From assembly GCA_050084515.1 (NCBI GenBank), contig CM114274.1:31310001-31374000 (forward strand): a DNA stretch of 64,000 nt. Reading direction: 5' to 3'. A program made the position numbers and the translations under genes. The notes under the pieces are model-generated. The model had not been told where the DNA came from. It searched no databases and was given only the letters and a program-made list of their open reading frames with translations. Of this stretch, positions 1 to 10,893 are shown piece by piece (the stretch's first letter is position 1; every line of letters begins with the position of its first letter). This DNA is from Blasia pusilla (Eukaryota > Marchantiophyta > Marchantiopsida > Blasiales).

Positions 1-1300
1 TGATCCTGTGAGGGGGGCACGAGGATCATTACGGCGTCTTTTCGGGACTTTGAGAGGCGAGGTGGTGGACTTGAGAGTAGCTCTAGAGGGTTGACCCAGA
101 GTGGTGCGAGGTTTCGAGAGTCTCCACGTGAGAGACCACCTCCATCTCCTTCTGTGTCATCTTCAGATGAGGGGGAGAGTGTAGAGGACTGTGGTAGTGA
201 TCCACCACACACATTGAGTGGTCCTACCAGTTGGGTGTACGAGATGGACCATCGGGGTAGAGGACCGCGTAGGTTTTTGGGTGCTATAGGTACTATAGAG
301 TTACACGACTTCATTGCGGAGTTTAGGAGTTAGTGTGACTCACAACGACCTACGAACTCCAGAGGGTTCAACCCATTTACAGCATGGAACGGAATGTTCC
401 AGCATTTAGAGGGAGCACCCATGGACTATTACCATGAGTTCTCGTAGAGATATGCCCATGAGATTGAGGCCTAGAGACTCTTCTATGACCCACATTATGT
501 GTCATGGACTGAGCCATTTCCAGCTGAAGAGGAGGAGTGAGGAGAGGGTTCCTCCACCAGTGATGTTATAAGAGGGGTGACTCGCATTGGAGCAGTTGCA
601 TCATCCAATCGAGTTCGTCCCAGGTTCAACCCCGTGGTTGAGTTCTTCGCTGAGTTGAGGGCGAGCTACCAGGGGGTATGGACGGAGAAGTTGCCAAGCA
701 TCCATGACTTCTAGAGGCACCCGGGTGAGAGTTTGTGTGAGGCCTACATCCGCTTGCGCCGGTTGATTAATATCACTAGGCTATCCAGTCATGGTACGCG
801 ATGCTGGATCGGACTCTATGGACACGGGTGCAGGGGGGATGCTTCTTATGAACACCTCCCTTATGTTCAGAGATTATTTTAGGACCGCCAAAAACATTGA
901 GTGTAACATGGCGGAGGAGACTGTAGCCACCATGGGTTCTAGGCGAGAGCAGTCATGATTTCCTGGACCACCAATGCAACAACTTGGATTTTGAGATAGG
1001 TCTGTGGCACCACGAGCTCAGGCCGGACACCGGGAGGCCGTGCCACATAAACCTGCGCCTTCATATGCGGCTCAACAGCAGCCGCCTATGATTACTTGTT
1101 GGTCATGTGGTGGAGCCCTTCATCAGCACGATTGCACTCGTCAGGGTTATGCACGCGTGCCTCAGCATAGAGCAGGAGATGGTGCTACATAGAAGGGTAT
1201 CAGTGTGACTATTATCAGAGGTACGATCATACACGCGCCAGGTGTTTCAACTTGCACTATGAGTTACGTCCAGACCGAGGGCTAGAGAGGGCACTAGAGC
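1..1300 (+). pseudogene. Gag of copy A (capsid region and zinc knuckles), broken
   Basis: Open stretches read as a retrotransposon Gag homologous to copy B 50279-51600. The conserved core includes FNPFTAWNGMFQHLEGAPMD at about 370-426. A first CCHC-like knuckle (CWSCGGALHQHDC, spacing C-x2-C-x3-H-x4-C) lies at about 1098-1136. A second knuckle follows at about 1205-1246, but its second cysteine is tyrosine (CDYY). The frame is interrupted by TAG codons (for example after EFRS at 331-333, where copy B has Trp) and a roughly 19-bp deletion near 775 relative to copy B. It would have packaged element RNA into particles; it is non-functional now. Confidence 0.8.
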
Positions 1301-1500
1301 GAGTTGCCCGTTCGGGTGGGCCTAGAGGTCGTGCACTAGATGGTCCCATTGGGGGATGAGGAGTTGTATTCACTCGAGGGGGTGGTGGAGTTTCCCATGG
1401 AGGAGGTAGAGTCTCACCATCTAGACACATTGAAGGAGACGTCGGGCATGAGGTTGGGATGGCTGCTCAAATATAGCACCTACAGCAGTACATTGCCGCT

Positions 1501-2623
1501 ATGGCATTGAGGTTACCCGATGTCAGATTCGTGGCATCGACGTCTTATGGAGCGCTAGAGATATGGAGGGTCTTGGTTGAATGTGCGGGGTCGCCCACAT
1601 GGAGGCCGCCACAATTGTTACGCATGGAGCAACCACAAGGTTGGATCCACAGCAAGGGGAAGCTAGGCAACAGACCGGGCTTCCTCAGTCTTTAACATTG
1701 TCGGAGGCGATGAGGACCCCATCGATGGATCATGATCAGAGTTTCTGGAGAGTTGGTGATGTTGTTGGTGTGCAAGCATGGACGGCGATGGGAGAAGCAA
1801 GTGCGATGACTCATATTGCTCATGCTCAAGAGGAGCATGTGTCGAGCACATTATTGGGGGCGGCCACTGTTGTGTACGGCGCTCCTTTATTTTCTACTTT
1901 CGATGTTATGACGTTCGGAGGTAAGCCCGTCGAGGTTTTTTGGCTGGCCGCTACACCATGTGAGCGTGGAGTTGGATTTCCTACATCACGTTCAGAGGTG
2001 ATTGTAGAAGGTGATGGATCTTCCCTGGGAGCCGATGCTCGGGCCATCCACGTCAGATTCATGGTAGGCTGCGGACGCTAGGATGGCGAAGATGCCCATT
2101 AGACCCGCGATAGAGCGTGCCATGGCTTCTCCTAGTGTTGTATTACTAGATAATGAGGGATGGGTCTTCCAATTGGGGAGTCCATGAGGTAGAGGTTTTA
2201 GTCCGCACCGTGTCTTGTTGGAGTTAAGAAGCGCAACACCTCATGTTGGGGAAAGCAGAATTCAGAGGATTAGGCTTGACAAGAGCCGTTGTGGAGAGTC
2301 GCCCATTCCGGATACAGACATCCTTGGGTGGAGGGAGTACTACATAATATATCACCCGATAGAAAGTCATTGTGAGAATTTTCTTGGGACATCCTATAGA
2401 TGAGTCCGTGGTGCGAGCCAAGGCGATAATGATTGATGTAGAGTCCTACGACGTCTTGGCTGATGGAGCAGTGTTGTACCCGATGGGGTTTTCCCTGGAT
2501 TACTGGGAGGATTCAGTGTCCTACAGACCAGGATGGCAATCTGGTGATGGACGACTTTGTTCATTACCCATTCGATTCACAGGTGTAGTGATTGAGCGAC
2601 GGCCAAGAGAGATGGCGCCTTAG
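1501..2623 (+). pseudogene. Linker and aspartic protease region of copy A, broken
   Basis: After the zinc knuckles the polyprotein reads MALRLPD at 1501, then through a segment of about 560 bp (1611-2172) that copy B lacks. Most of this extra segment is open (1581-2081) and has no domain I recognise. The protease region matches copy B from about 2190 to 2620; the active-site stretch is corrupted (LLEL where copy B has LLDLGAQ). Open sequence 2372-2623 corresponds to the region downstream of the protease. Position between Gag and methyltransferase fits the Pro unit of a gypsy Pol. Confidence 0.65.
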
Positions 2624-2899
2624 CAGCATTTAGGAGCGCCATCATTTGGCCTAGTGATTTGATTGAGGGACATGTCCATGCAAAGGACACTCTCATTCCT
2701 GACATTTCTATTGAGATGAGTGTTATGGTAGCAACATCAGTCCGTGGAGAAGAAGTGCCACTTTAGGGCTCGACTGAGGAGTTTTGACGCTTAGCCACTA
2801 AGCATGTGCAGACCCCAAGGAGCGAGATATTTGCACCAGAGCGTGACGGGTCTGAGGAACCCGAGCTAGCCACGAGTGCTACTATGACCCCTTTGGACA

Positions 2900-3920
2900 C
2901 CACCCCAATTGTGTGGTGCATCCCTGAGGAGGGTATTTGCATGCTGGATCTCTTTGGAGGATCAACACTGGTGTAACTGTTGTTTTGCAAGCAGGAGTAC
3001 GCGTGCAGCAGTACCTATACATGGAGATTGATGATGTTGCGAGGCGTACTTCACTTCACCATATGGCGTAGTTAGGCCTTTTTTTTCTTGACTTGTTGTC
3101 TACGTCCGCTGTCCAGGGATACCAGAGTTCCCTACTCAGGGATATTTCATTGCTGGGGGCGTAGGACTTGGAGCGGATAGGGACCATAGACTTGGTCATT
3201 GCTGGTTGGCTATGTCAGGGCCAATTGAGTGCTAGACGAGGTAGCGGGTTAGCTGACACTCGGTCCAAGTTGTTTTGGGAGATGATGTGGATTTTGCAAG
3301 ACTTGCAGGAGCATTGGTCCCCTTCTCCAGCATATATTTTGGAGAATATGCCGATCTTAGGTGATTCAAGGTCACAGGTGGTGACGAGTGCACATCAAAT
3401 GCGTGCATGGATCAGCTCAGCGATGTTTTTGGATGCGGCGAGTGTGGGTTCTAGAGCACACCGCTCCCGTCTGTGGACCAACTTGGTGCCACATGAGGTT
3501 TTGAGGAGGGCATATGCGAGAGTGGAGCGCCCCTCCGATTTATTGGTGGATTCTATTATGGATCCAGATCGTCGGTCACAAGCAGTGAGGCATGATGATC
3601 GACCTCCGTTGACTATGGTCAACAAGATTGGCATGCCACGGGCAGCCTTTCCCACATTGGTGAGTTTTCCCGCTTCCTATGCATTCAAGAAGGCCGAACT
3701 GGCTTGGTTTGGGATGACTAGGTACAGAGGTTGGTGGAGTCCTACGTTCATGAGCAAGAGTGAGCGATGGGATTTCCCATAAGAGGGACGGTAGCACCAT
3801 CACTTTCAGAGGCATCACGGCGTCATGTCTTAGGTCACGAGATGGACCTGAACTGCTTGACATGGATTTTCAGCTTAGGAGTAGTTGAACAGCATCGTTT
3901 GTTGATGCGTCAGATCACAA
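2900..3920 (+). pseudogene. C5 cytosine DNA methyltransferase domain of copy A, broken
   Basis: Cytosine-C5 methyltransferase motifs appear in the canonical order. Motif I (SAM binding) is LDLFGG at 2944-2961. Motif IV is G-W-L-C-Q-G-Q at 3204-3224, with the catalytic Cys and Gln present but the preceding Pro changed to Leu (CTA at 3210-3212). Motif VI is ENMP at about 3350. Motif VIII-like GSRAHRSRLW is at about 3448-3477. The motif IX/X region degenerates after 3760. A TAG at 3162-3164 precedes motif IV and is shared with copy B. The family transfers methyl groups from S-adenosylmethionine to cytosine. Finding this between protease and RT is unusual for Ty3/gypsy. I cannot place it in a Dnmt subfamily by eye. 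Confidence 0.8.
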
Positions 3921-4023
3921 CTGTTGCGTTGGTGAGCCCCATGCCTAGCGAGACGGTTGAGGCAATGGTTGGGGGCGAGACCTAAGGAGATCGACACACC
4001 AGGGGTCATCGAGAGAGACACCC

Positions 4024-5600
4024 TTGGACTTCTTGAGATGTGTTGCAGGTAGGCAAGGTGATGATAGCCATAGTTGCAAGCGTGGTTTTGGGTACTGCAT
4101 GTGGAGGAGATCCGATTTTACAGTTGGTTGCAAGAGAGCAGTTGAGTTCTGTTGTCCGAGACGGGGTTGCACCATAAAAATCACCGACACCCGCGATAAA
4201 GAGTCCTACGATGGAGACTTGGGAGCCAGATATGGGCCCTTAGTTGACAGGAGGAGAGCGGCGCCGGATACATCAGTTCTTTAGGAGTTATAGGAGTTTT
4301 TTTGCATTTAGCATGCATGATTTGGGTATGCTAAAGGGTCCAGAGATCCACATTGAGTTTTCGAGTGACATGCCGATCTTACGATGACCCTACAGGTATA
4401 GTGACATGGAGAGGGCTCTGATTCAGAGTAGGAGCGAGGACTAGTGGAGATGTCCTATGGAGAGTATGCATTTGCCACTGTCATGCCCGCCAAGAAGGAT
4501 ATGCATGACAACTGGACGGACAGGCGGATGTGTGGAGATTACCGACCCATCAATCGGCAGATGAAGTGTGATAGGTATGCCATGCCCACCCCTAAGGATA
4601 TCTTTGATATGATTGGGCATGCAAAGGTCTTCAGTTCATTGGATTTGCGAGCCGGATACCATCAACTACCTATCAGATTGGAGGACAGGCAGAAGACGGC
4701 ATTTTTTGGCATCGATCCTCATGGGAAGGATTGTTTGTACCAATGGCGGTTCCTACCATTCGGGTTAAAGAACGCCCCGGTTGAGTTTCAGAGGGTCATG
4801 GATAGGATCTTGGCAGGTCTAGATTTTGCTAGGTGTTATATTGATGACATCGTAGTCTTTAGCGCCACGGTTGAGGAGCATGAGCGACATCTAGAGGAGA
4901 TGTTTCGAAGATTGCAGTTACATGGGCTGAAGCTATATCCAGGCTAGTGCAAGTTCTTCAACGACCAGATTGAGTACTTGGGTCATACGATATACCCAGG
5001 GGTCTTGGTATGCAACAGAGAAAGGTAGAGGTTATTTCATGCATTCCACGCCCTACAGATGTGAGTCGAGTTCGTGCATTCATGGGATTGGCAAACTTCT
5101 ATCGACGATACGTCAAGGGTCTCAGTTCGATCGCAAAGCCACTAACCTTGTTGACCAAGATGGATCACGAGTGGCGCTCGGGGGATGAGCAAGAGAGAGC
5201 ATTTCAGCTGCTCAAGGACAGATTGACCTCCGCGCCCATATTGAGGAGACCGATCAGGGGGCGTCTTTTCCAGTTGCATACCAATTGGAGCATGTTGGGG
5301 CTTAGAGTCGTGCTCACCCAGCATACGATGATGGTAGAGGCTTACGCTAGTCGCTCGAACAATGCTGCAAAGGCAAAGTATAGCTCGTATGAGGGTGAGT
5401 GCTTGACTGCGGTGTGGATTGTCGCACATTTCATGTGTTATTCATTCGAAACCCTTTACCATCATTACTGATCATCAGCCGCCTAAGTGGTTGATGGAGT
5501 CCAACAAGCTTAGAGGGAAGCTTGCAAGGTGGGCTCTTTTGTTGCAGGAGTATGACTTCTAGGTGGTGCATAGACCTGGGATGCTTGACCAAGATGCAGA
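4024..5600 (+). pseudogene. Reverse transcriptase and RNase H of copy A, broken
   Basis: The best open part, 4444-4947, covers RT fingers and palm: MCGDYRPINRQ, FSSLDLRAGYHQLPI, FLPFGLKNAP and the catalytic YIDD box at 4837-4848. A stop follows at 4945-4947. The thumb and RNase H continue in 5010-5471 (YLGHTIYPG, FMGLANFYRRYVKG, YSSYEGECLTAVW). The RNase H start reads HTNWSMLGL, with Asn where gypsy RNase H normally has its first catalytic Asp; copy B has the same Asn. A TAA at 4175-4177 upstream of RT sits at the position of a TAG in copy B. Confidence 0.9.
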
Positions 5601-5638
5601 TGGTTTGAACCTGTAACCCATGCCGGAGTCAGCGAGAT

Positions 5639-5955
5639 GTGACTGGAGCTCGTTGGCATCGTGAGAGTGATGAGGAGTTGGTGCCACAATGGCATGCGTC
5701 AGCCTATTTGGGCTTGTTGGCTATGGAGGGCCAGATTGCTAAGACTTTGATGGCGAGGTTTGATGGAGAGTCCTTAGATCTAGAGGCCGGTGAGGAGACG
5801 ATAGGTGATCGAGACATTCACGACGATGGAGTGGTCTTAGAGTACCTGCGTACTGTCAACGTCGCGAGCACAATGGATGCTAGAGAGCGGGATCGGATCC
5901 TACAGCGAGCCAGACGATTCTGGTGGGTGGAGAAACATGTGTTGCGAGTTCTCGA
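5639..5955 (+). pseudogene. RNase H-integrase linker of copy A, cut by insertion
   Basis: The open segment matches the acidic linker of copy B (EEET..DRDIHDDGVVLEYL, then RILQRARRF). It loses homology after HVLRVLEG at about 5955, where the foreign insertion begins. The continuation (VRVAPHPS, then the integrase zinc-binding region) is at 15585 onward. Open sequence running on to 6037 includes inserted DNA. Confidence 0.7.
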
Positions 5956-6159
5956 GGGTCTAAATTCCACGGAAGAGACCCATTACATACGACAAAGTAA
6001 AGGGTTTTTTAATTTGATTTTTGCGGAAGACTTATAAAGTTTTGTGGAAGAACTTAGGGACATTTTTAATATACAGAAACGCTTATAATAAAAATAGGGC
6101 AAAATTAATTCTCTGTTTGTACATGGAAATTGTTCAAGGAAGTAAGGGGCAAAAAAAAT

Positions 6160-7220
6160 AAGGAGACCAAATTTAGGGTTTACGATTTTTTTTCCATGTG
6201 TGGGTGTTCATTTTAAGTTTTGATTTTTCCCATATGTGAGTTTTGGAACCATGGTTGAAGGGGAGGGGACAAAAAGAGGGGTCAAGAAGTAAGAGGAGGG
6301 CTTTGACTAAGAAAGTTCCAAGTCTTTGTTTCATTTTCATGTTCACATTGAGTTATATTTTGTTCTAACCATTGGATGGTGTTGACACTTGGCACATACC
6401 TTTATATTAAATCCCTTGCAAACTTCAAAGGATCTTGGCTTCCATGCTCAAATAAGAAATAGAAGACCATTTTTTGGGTTTAGGATTTTTATTTTCATGT
6501 GTGGGCGTTCATTTGTAGTTTTGATTTTTTCCCTATCTTCCTGGGCTTGAAGTGCCTCTTTGGGAAAGGTTGTGTGATTTTTGGAACCGTGGTTGAAGGG
6601 GAGGGGACAAAAAAAGGGGACAAGAAGTAAGAGGAGGGCTTTGACTAAGAAAGTTCCAAGTCTTTGTTTCATTTTTATGTTGTCATTGAGTTATGTTTTG
6701 TTCCAACCATTGGATGGTGTTGACACTTGGCACATAGCTTTATATTACATCCCTTGCAAAATTCAACGGCTCAGATCTGCTATCTTGGCTTCCATGCTCA
6801 AACAAAAAATACGAGATCATTTTTTGGGTTTAGGATTTTTATTTTCATGTGTGGGAGTTCATTTGTAGTTTTCATTTTTTCCCTATCTGCATGGGCTTGG
6901 AGTGCCTCTTTGGGAAAGGTTGTGTGATTTTTGGAACCCTCGTTGAAGGGGAGGGGACAAAAAGAGGGATCAAGAAGGAAGAGTAGGGCTTCGAGTAGAA
7001 AAGTTCCAAGTCTTTGTTTCATTTTCATGTTCACATTGTGGTATGTTTTGTTCCAACCATTGGATGGTGTTGAAACGTGGAACATGTTTTGAATTAAATG
7101 CGTTGCAAACTTCAACGGTTCAGATCTGCCATTATGGTTTCCATACTGAAACCAAAAATGGGTGACAAGTTTTAGGGTGTATGATTGTCATGTGTGAATG
7201 GTCGTTTGAAGTCTAGGAAT
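6160..7220 (+). repeat. Tandem repeat, ~345-bp unit, about three copies
   Basis: A block containing TTTAGGRTTT, CATGTGTGGG, TTGAAGGGGAGGGGACAAA, AAAGTTCCAAGTCTTTG and CCATTGGATGGTGTTGA recurs starting near 6165, 6463, 6816 and 7158. The first interval is shorter (~300 bp) because of internal deletion; the others are ~345-350 bp, and the last unit is only begun. No coding potential is evident; the open frames here are chance. Confidence 0.85.
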
Positions 7221-9640
7221 TCCTATGCTTGGATTGCTTTTTTTTGGCTTGGATTAACTCTTTGGTTGGAAAAAATTGGATGATTTTTTATTCCTAACTT
7301 ATGCTAAATTTGAATTGGCAAGATATGTGGCTTTGGCCACATTAGATTTTTTTAGTTGAAAATTCCCGTGTTTGAAAGGGAGAGTAGTATGTTTTATTTT
7401 TAATATTTGCACGACACATGATTGAGGTGTAGATCGAATAGATTGTTCTAACTTGGGATGCGGAGGCGGGATTTGGATTCTCAGACGTGGGCATTGGAGT
7501 CTCGTTTGGAGCTTTGCACTCTCTTGCGCGGCAAAACTTCCTCTCGTTTGGAGCTCTTGCACGGCAGAAATTTATCTCATTCTCTTGTCGTTTCGGTTGG
7601 TTGGTGCCTTCTTGAAGGTGCTCAGTGGCAGTAGTGGCATTGCTTGCCGCTGTTCAATCTGCGCTCTCCGGATGCTCTCTTCCGTTCGTCAATTCCTACG
7701 TGATTCAGACAGTGTGATGCATGAAGTTTTGCAATGTGCCCAGTCACATGGATCATTGAGGGGGAAAACAGAGAGTGGTTATTACTGTCCGAGGTACGGT
7801 GCGCATGTAGGTAGTATGGGTAGAGAATACCAAAAATCAAATCAGCTTTGATTCGCTCCATGTTTGAAAATAGATCTCCCAGAGAAATCAAAGGTGCCAA
7901 TTTCACCTCACTACATCTGGTTTGTGAGCAAAGAATGTCGATTTCCTTGCTGGCCTGCTCTTTTTTTTTTTTTAGTGAGCCCATTAACATACTTCATTAG
8001 AGCCGCTTCATTAGATGCCTTCTAATGCCTTTGCGAGGTTGCTAGCCAAGGAAGACTGTATCTGTCATGTTCACGTGGACATCTATCACGTAGGTTGTGT
8101 CCTAGATGTGTCACATAATCCATGTCCGAGAGAAAGTAGAATGTCTATTGGTTAGGAGATGGTCTTCATCTCTGTGTGGAGATAATGGCTTCTTCTCCCT
8201 CTCTCCCTCTTTTTGCGTCGGGGTTAGTGCAGTTTGTGTCCTCGAACTATGCAGCAACCGAGCTATGGCGAGATTGCACTAGAGAAGAGCCAAAGGCTAT
8301 GACCAAATTGCACAATATGCTGGCCTGCAACATTGTCTTGTGTCATATCGGTGCAGAGTCTCGGTTCTCGAACTTACTATGAACATATTGTCTCGAATCG
8401 TTTCCGCCGGTCTCTTGGGTTGTGTCGTAACTTTTGGATTTCTGGAATCTTCCACCTCACTCCTATGGCCCCTAAATGGAGGCTAGGCCATTATTATTGG
8501 TCGCGATAGTTCCATCATCCTTTCTAGAGATTTGTATTGCTGTGTAAGCTATGGCCGTGAAAGGGTTGTGGAGAAATTTTCTTTGCCTTGTGCTTATTAA
8601 TGCTCGTCAATACCGAGAAGCATGCACTGCAATTTAAGGTGCTGAAAGCTTTGGGAGTCCGCGTTCTCCTTAAGCTCCAGGTCACTGAAAAAAAATTGGT
8701 GAGGTTGTGGAAGTCAGCAAAGGAAAAGTTATCGGTGACAAGAAGATTGAGAGCAGCGTGGTTGTAAGTCACATGCACATTTTTTTTTTAGATGTTGCGG
8801 CCGTTATTAAGGCCTAGTCATGATGGTCTTGCAATGGCTGATTATCCCTATGAATTCGGGCCATTTCCCAAGCGTCTTGGGCATGCTGGTCTTGTCCCCG
8901 GACTTAAGTAAGTGCTCATTGTTGCCATCCCCATGCTCTCATTGATTGATGTGCATATATTCGTGCACACAGAAAAGAGACTCACTTGTCTATTCAAAGT
9001 GAGCCGATATTGAAGCCGGTATTGAAGTGTTATTAAAGCTGGTATGCTTTGTCAACCTTGAATGTTCAATGCCTCTGTGAAGTTTTCATTTGGGTAGACT
9101 ATTCATTTCGTTGCTCACATGTTTGTCACTTTGCGCTTGTCATTATGCATTCCACGTAGTCGTCACCCCAAGCAACATGTTTACTAAGTGAAATTGGTGA
9201 CGATAGGTCTCAAAGGCAGAAGAGAAGACTGCTGGCCATGTCTTGCTTACTGATAGCGCAAAGGAAAATCCCTTCGTCGGAGAGGTATGACTCGTTTGTG
9301 TTGTGCTTTTATGATTTTTTTTTCGAAACAACGTTATCCAGCTTCTCCGGAGTTCAGCCCTCCCACGAGCAGCAATAGAGCTTCTAGTTTTGGGAGAGAT
9401 TGTACTCATTAAGTATTGCCTTACGTGACCCAGTAGGCTTTGAATGTGGTGAAAAATTATGGTGTGTTACTAAACCGGGTTTGTGCATATAGGCTAGTGA
9501 ATGTGTTGAAAAGTTTTGGTGTTACCCACTTAGCAAGATCAGCATACAACCTCAGCTAGTGAAGTGGTGGCTAAGCTGGTGACACCAGAATGGTTTAACA
9601 CCTTTTGTAAACTATTCAAGATGTATAATAGTATGGGTAA
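7221..9640. other. No recognisable gene
   Basis: Several open stretches of 60-130 codons exist on both strands (for example 7453-7851) but none resembles a known family. Possible exon-like pieces followed by GT donors, such as at about 8840-8908 and 9205-9282, may belong to the degenerate gene fragment downstream, but I cannot support an exon model. Confidence 0.5.
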
Positions 9641-9855
9641 GATGTAAAGCCTCAAATCAAGACCACTACATTTATGCTTGTGTTTGCATTAGCCATACTA
9701 AAACTTGTCAGTATAAATTTGATTGCATATGCTGGCATCCTATTTGTGCCGGGTGTATTGAAGGAGACCATAGGGAAGTGAGTGCCCTATTGGAGGCCAT
9801 TGGATTTGACCACCAGTACACTACTCGTCCTTTTTTTGCATCATAGAGAGTCATC

Positions 9856-10560
9856 GTGGGTGACTGTTCTCTGCCGTGGGTAAGAATTGCGCACACATAC
9901 ACAATGGCAAATGTTCCCCTATTAGATCAGTACTCATATGCTGAGCATCACCGGATGGATCCCCCATGTTGCTTTTCTTCTGATGAGGGAGGTGATGTTA
10001 TATTTTGTGGTGGTGCTTGTGGTCGCCATTTTCATTGGATTGGAGGTGGCATGCCCACCAACCAAGATAGTGGTAAGGGTAAGACGTGCATCCCTGTTGT
10101 GTTGCGTGGAAATCACGATTGGAGTGGACCTTGGGTATGTGACCTATGTGTTGATGACAGAGCCATTTTTTTCTCTTGTGGGCTAGTTGGTCGTGTTGTT
10201 GGGCATAGTGAGTTTGAAACATGACTCATCAAGCTAGTGTGCTCATCCGGATTGTTATTCCTTTTATCATCCGGGCTGTGTGAAGACCCGCTTGCTTGTC
10301 GGAGGACTCTGGTAGGCTCACCTTGAGGTTGACACAATGCACATCCCTCATGTTGCTCATGATGCACTCATCAGCACGCGTCACTATTGTGATGCATGCA
10401 AGATATATCAAGCGGGTATATCTGACTTAGTATAGTGCCGTAGATGCCCCCGTGCTTGTGTGTTATGGTCAGACCCCAGGAGGCAAGAGGCACCTGCATA
10501 AAGGATGTGATGTTAATGGTAGGTGGAATTTTGGTGAGTGGCGACTTGTGTATTGCCATC
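9856..10560 (+). pseudogene. PHD/extended-PHD-like zinc-finger gene fragment
   Basis: The open frame 9856-10224 contains PHD-like spacing: CCFSSDEGGDVIFCGGACG, then HFH, then WVCDLC, then CGLVG. After the stop near 10222 a shifted frame continues with CAHPDCYSFYHPGC (about 10240-10281), and a third piece has RHYCDACK and CRRCP (about 10379-10455). This succession resembles the multi-PHD region of plant EDM2-type chromatin proteins, from general knowledge of their Cys/His layout. Frameshifts and stops make it a decayed fragment, perhaps a host gene piece carried by the surrounding transposon. It is unrelated to the PHD at the end of the gypsy polyprotein. Confidence 0.4.
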
Positions 10561-10893
10561 GTCATATAATTCTAGAGGGCTAGTCTGTACCTACTTGGGA
10601 TTGAACCTATATTTATGTAATAGATGCAAGAGAGACTTTAATGTCAATTGATTTAGCAAGTTTGGCCACTAAATTTTTGGATTTAGGATTGAGGATTTAG
10701 AAGAAAACGTTTGCCCCGTGGTGGCTTTAAACGCAATATCTTAAATTAAGGAGGTGATATCAATGTGTATACTCCTATGGCGTCCAAAATGCTATAACGT
10801 CTCGCAAAGAATTGCTTTGGATCTGATTTGTGGTATTGTATTCTCTCTTGTGGTTTGTATAACAGGTTCTTGTGTGTATCCCCATAGTTTCCA

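Larger units (their letters stand above)
1..5955 (+). mobile_element. Ty3/gypsy retrotransposon copy A, 5' part (enters window inside gag)
   Basis: This is the left part of a decayed Ty3/gypsy element. It aligns by eye with copy B (base 14 here corresponds to about 50287), in the order gag, zinc knuckles, linker, protease, C5-DNA methyltransferase, reverse transcriptase, RNase H. The match stops near 5955 inside the linker after RNase H and resumes near 15585, so about 9.6 kb of foreign DNA separates the halves. Many in-frame stops and several frameshifts make it a pseudogene. Its 5' terminus lies outside the window. The order protease-RT-RNaseH-integrase identifies Ty3/gypsy rather than copia. 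Confidence 0.9.

Noticed and set aside
833-851. GGGGGGA followed by an in-frame TGA in gag of copy A, like a -1 ribosomal frameshift site
   Set aside because: Copy B has a different sequence (GAGGGGTGC) and the two copies differ by 2 nt here, so the frames do not agree. Simple indel decay in a G-run is likelier.
8524-8778. 84-codon minus-strand frame
   Set aside because: No domain, and it lies in a region with many chance frames on both strands.
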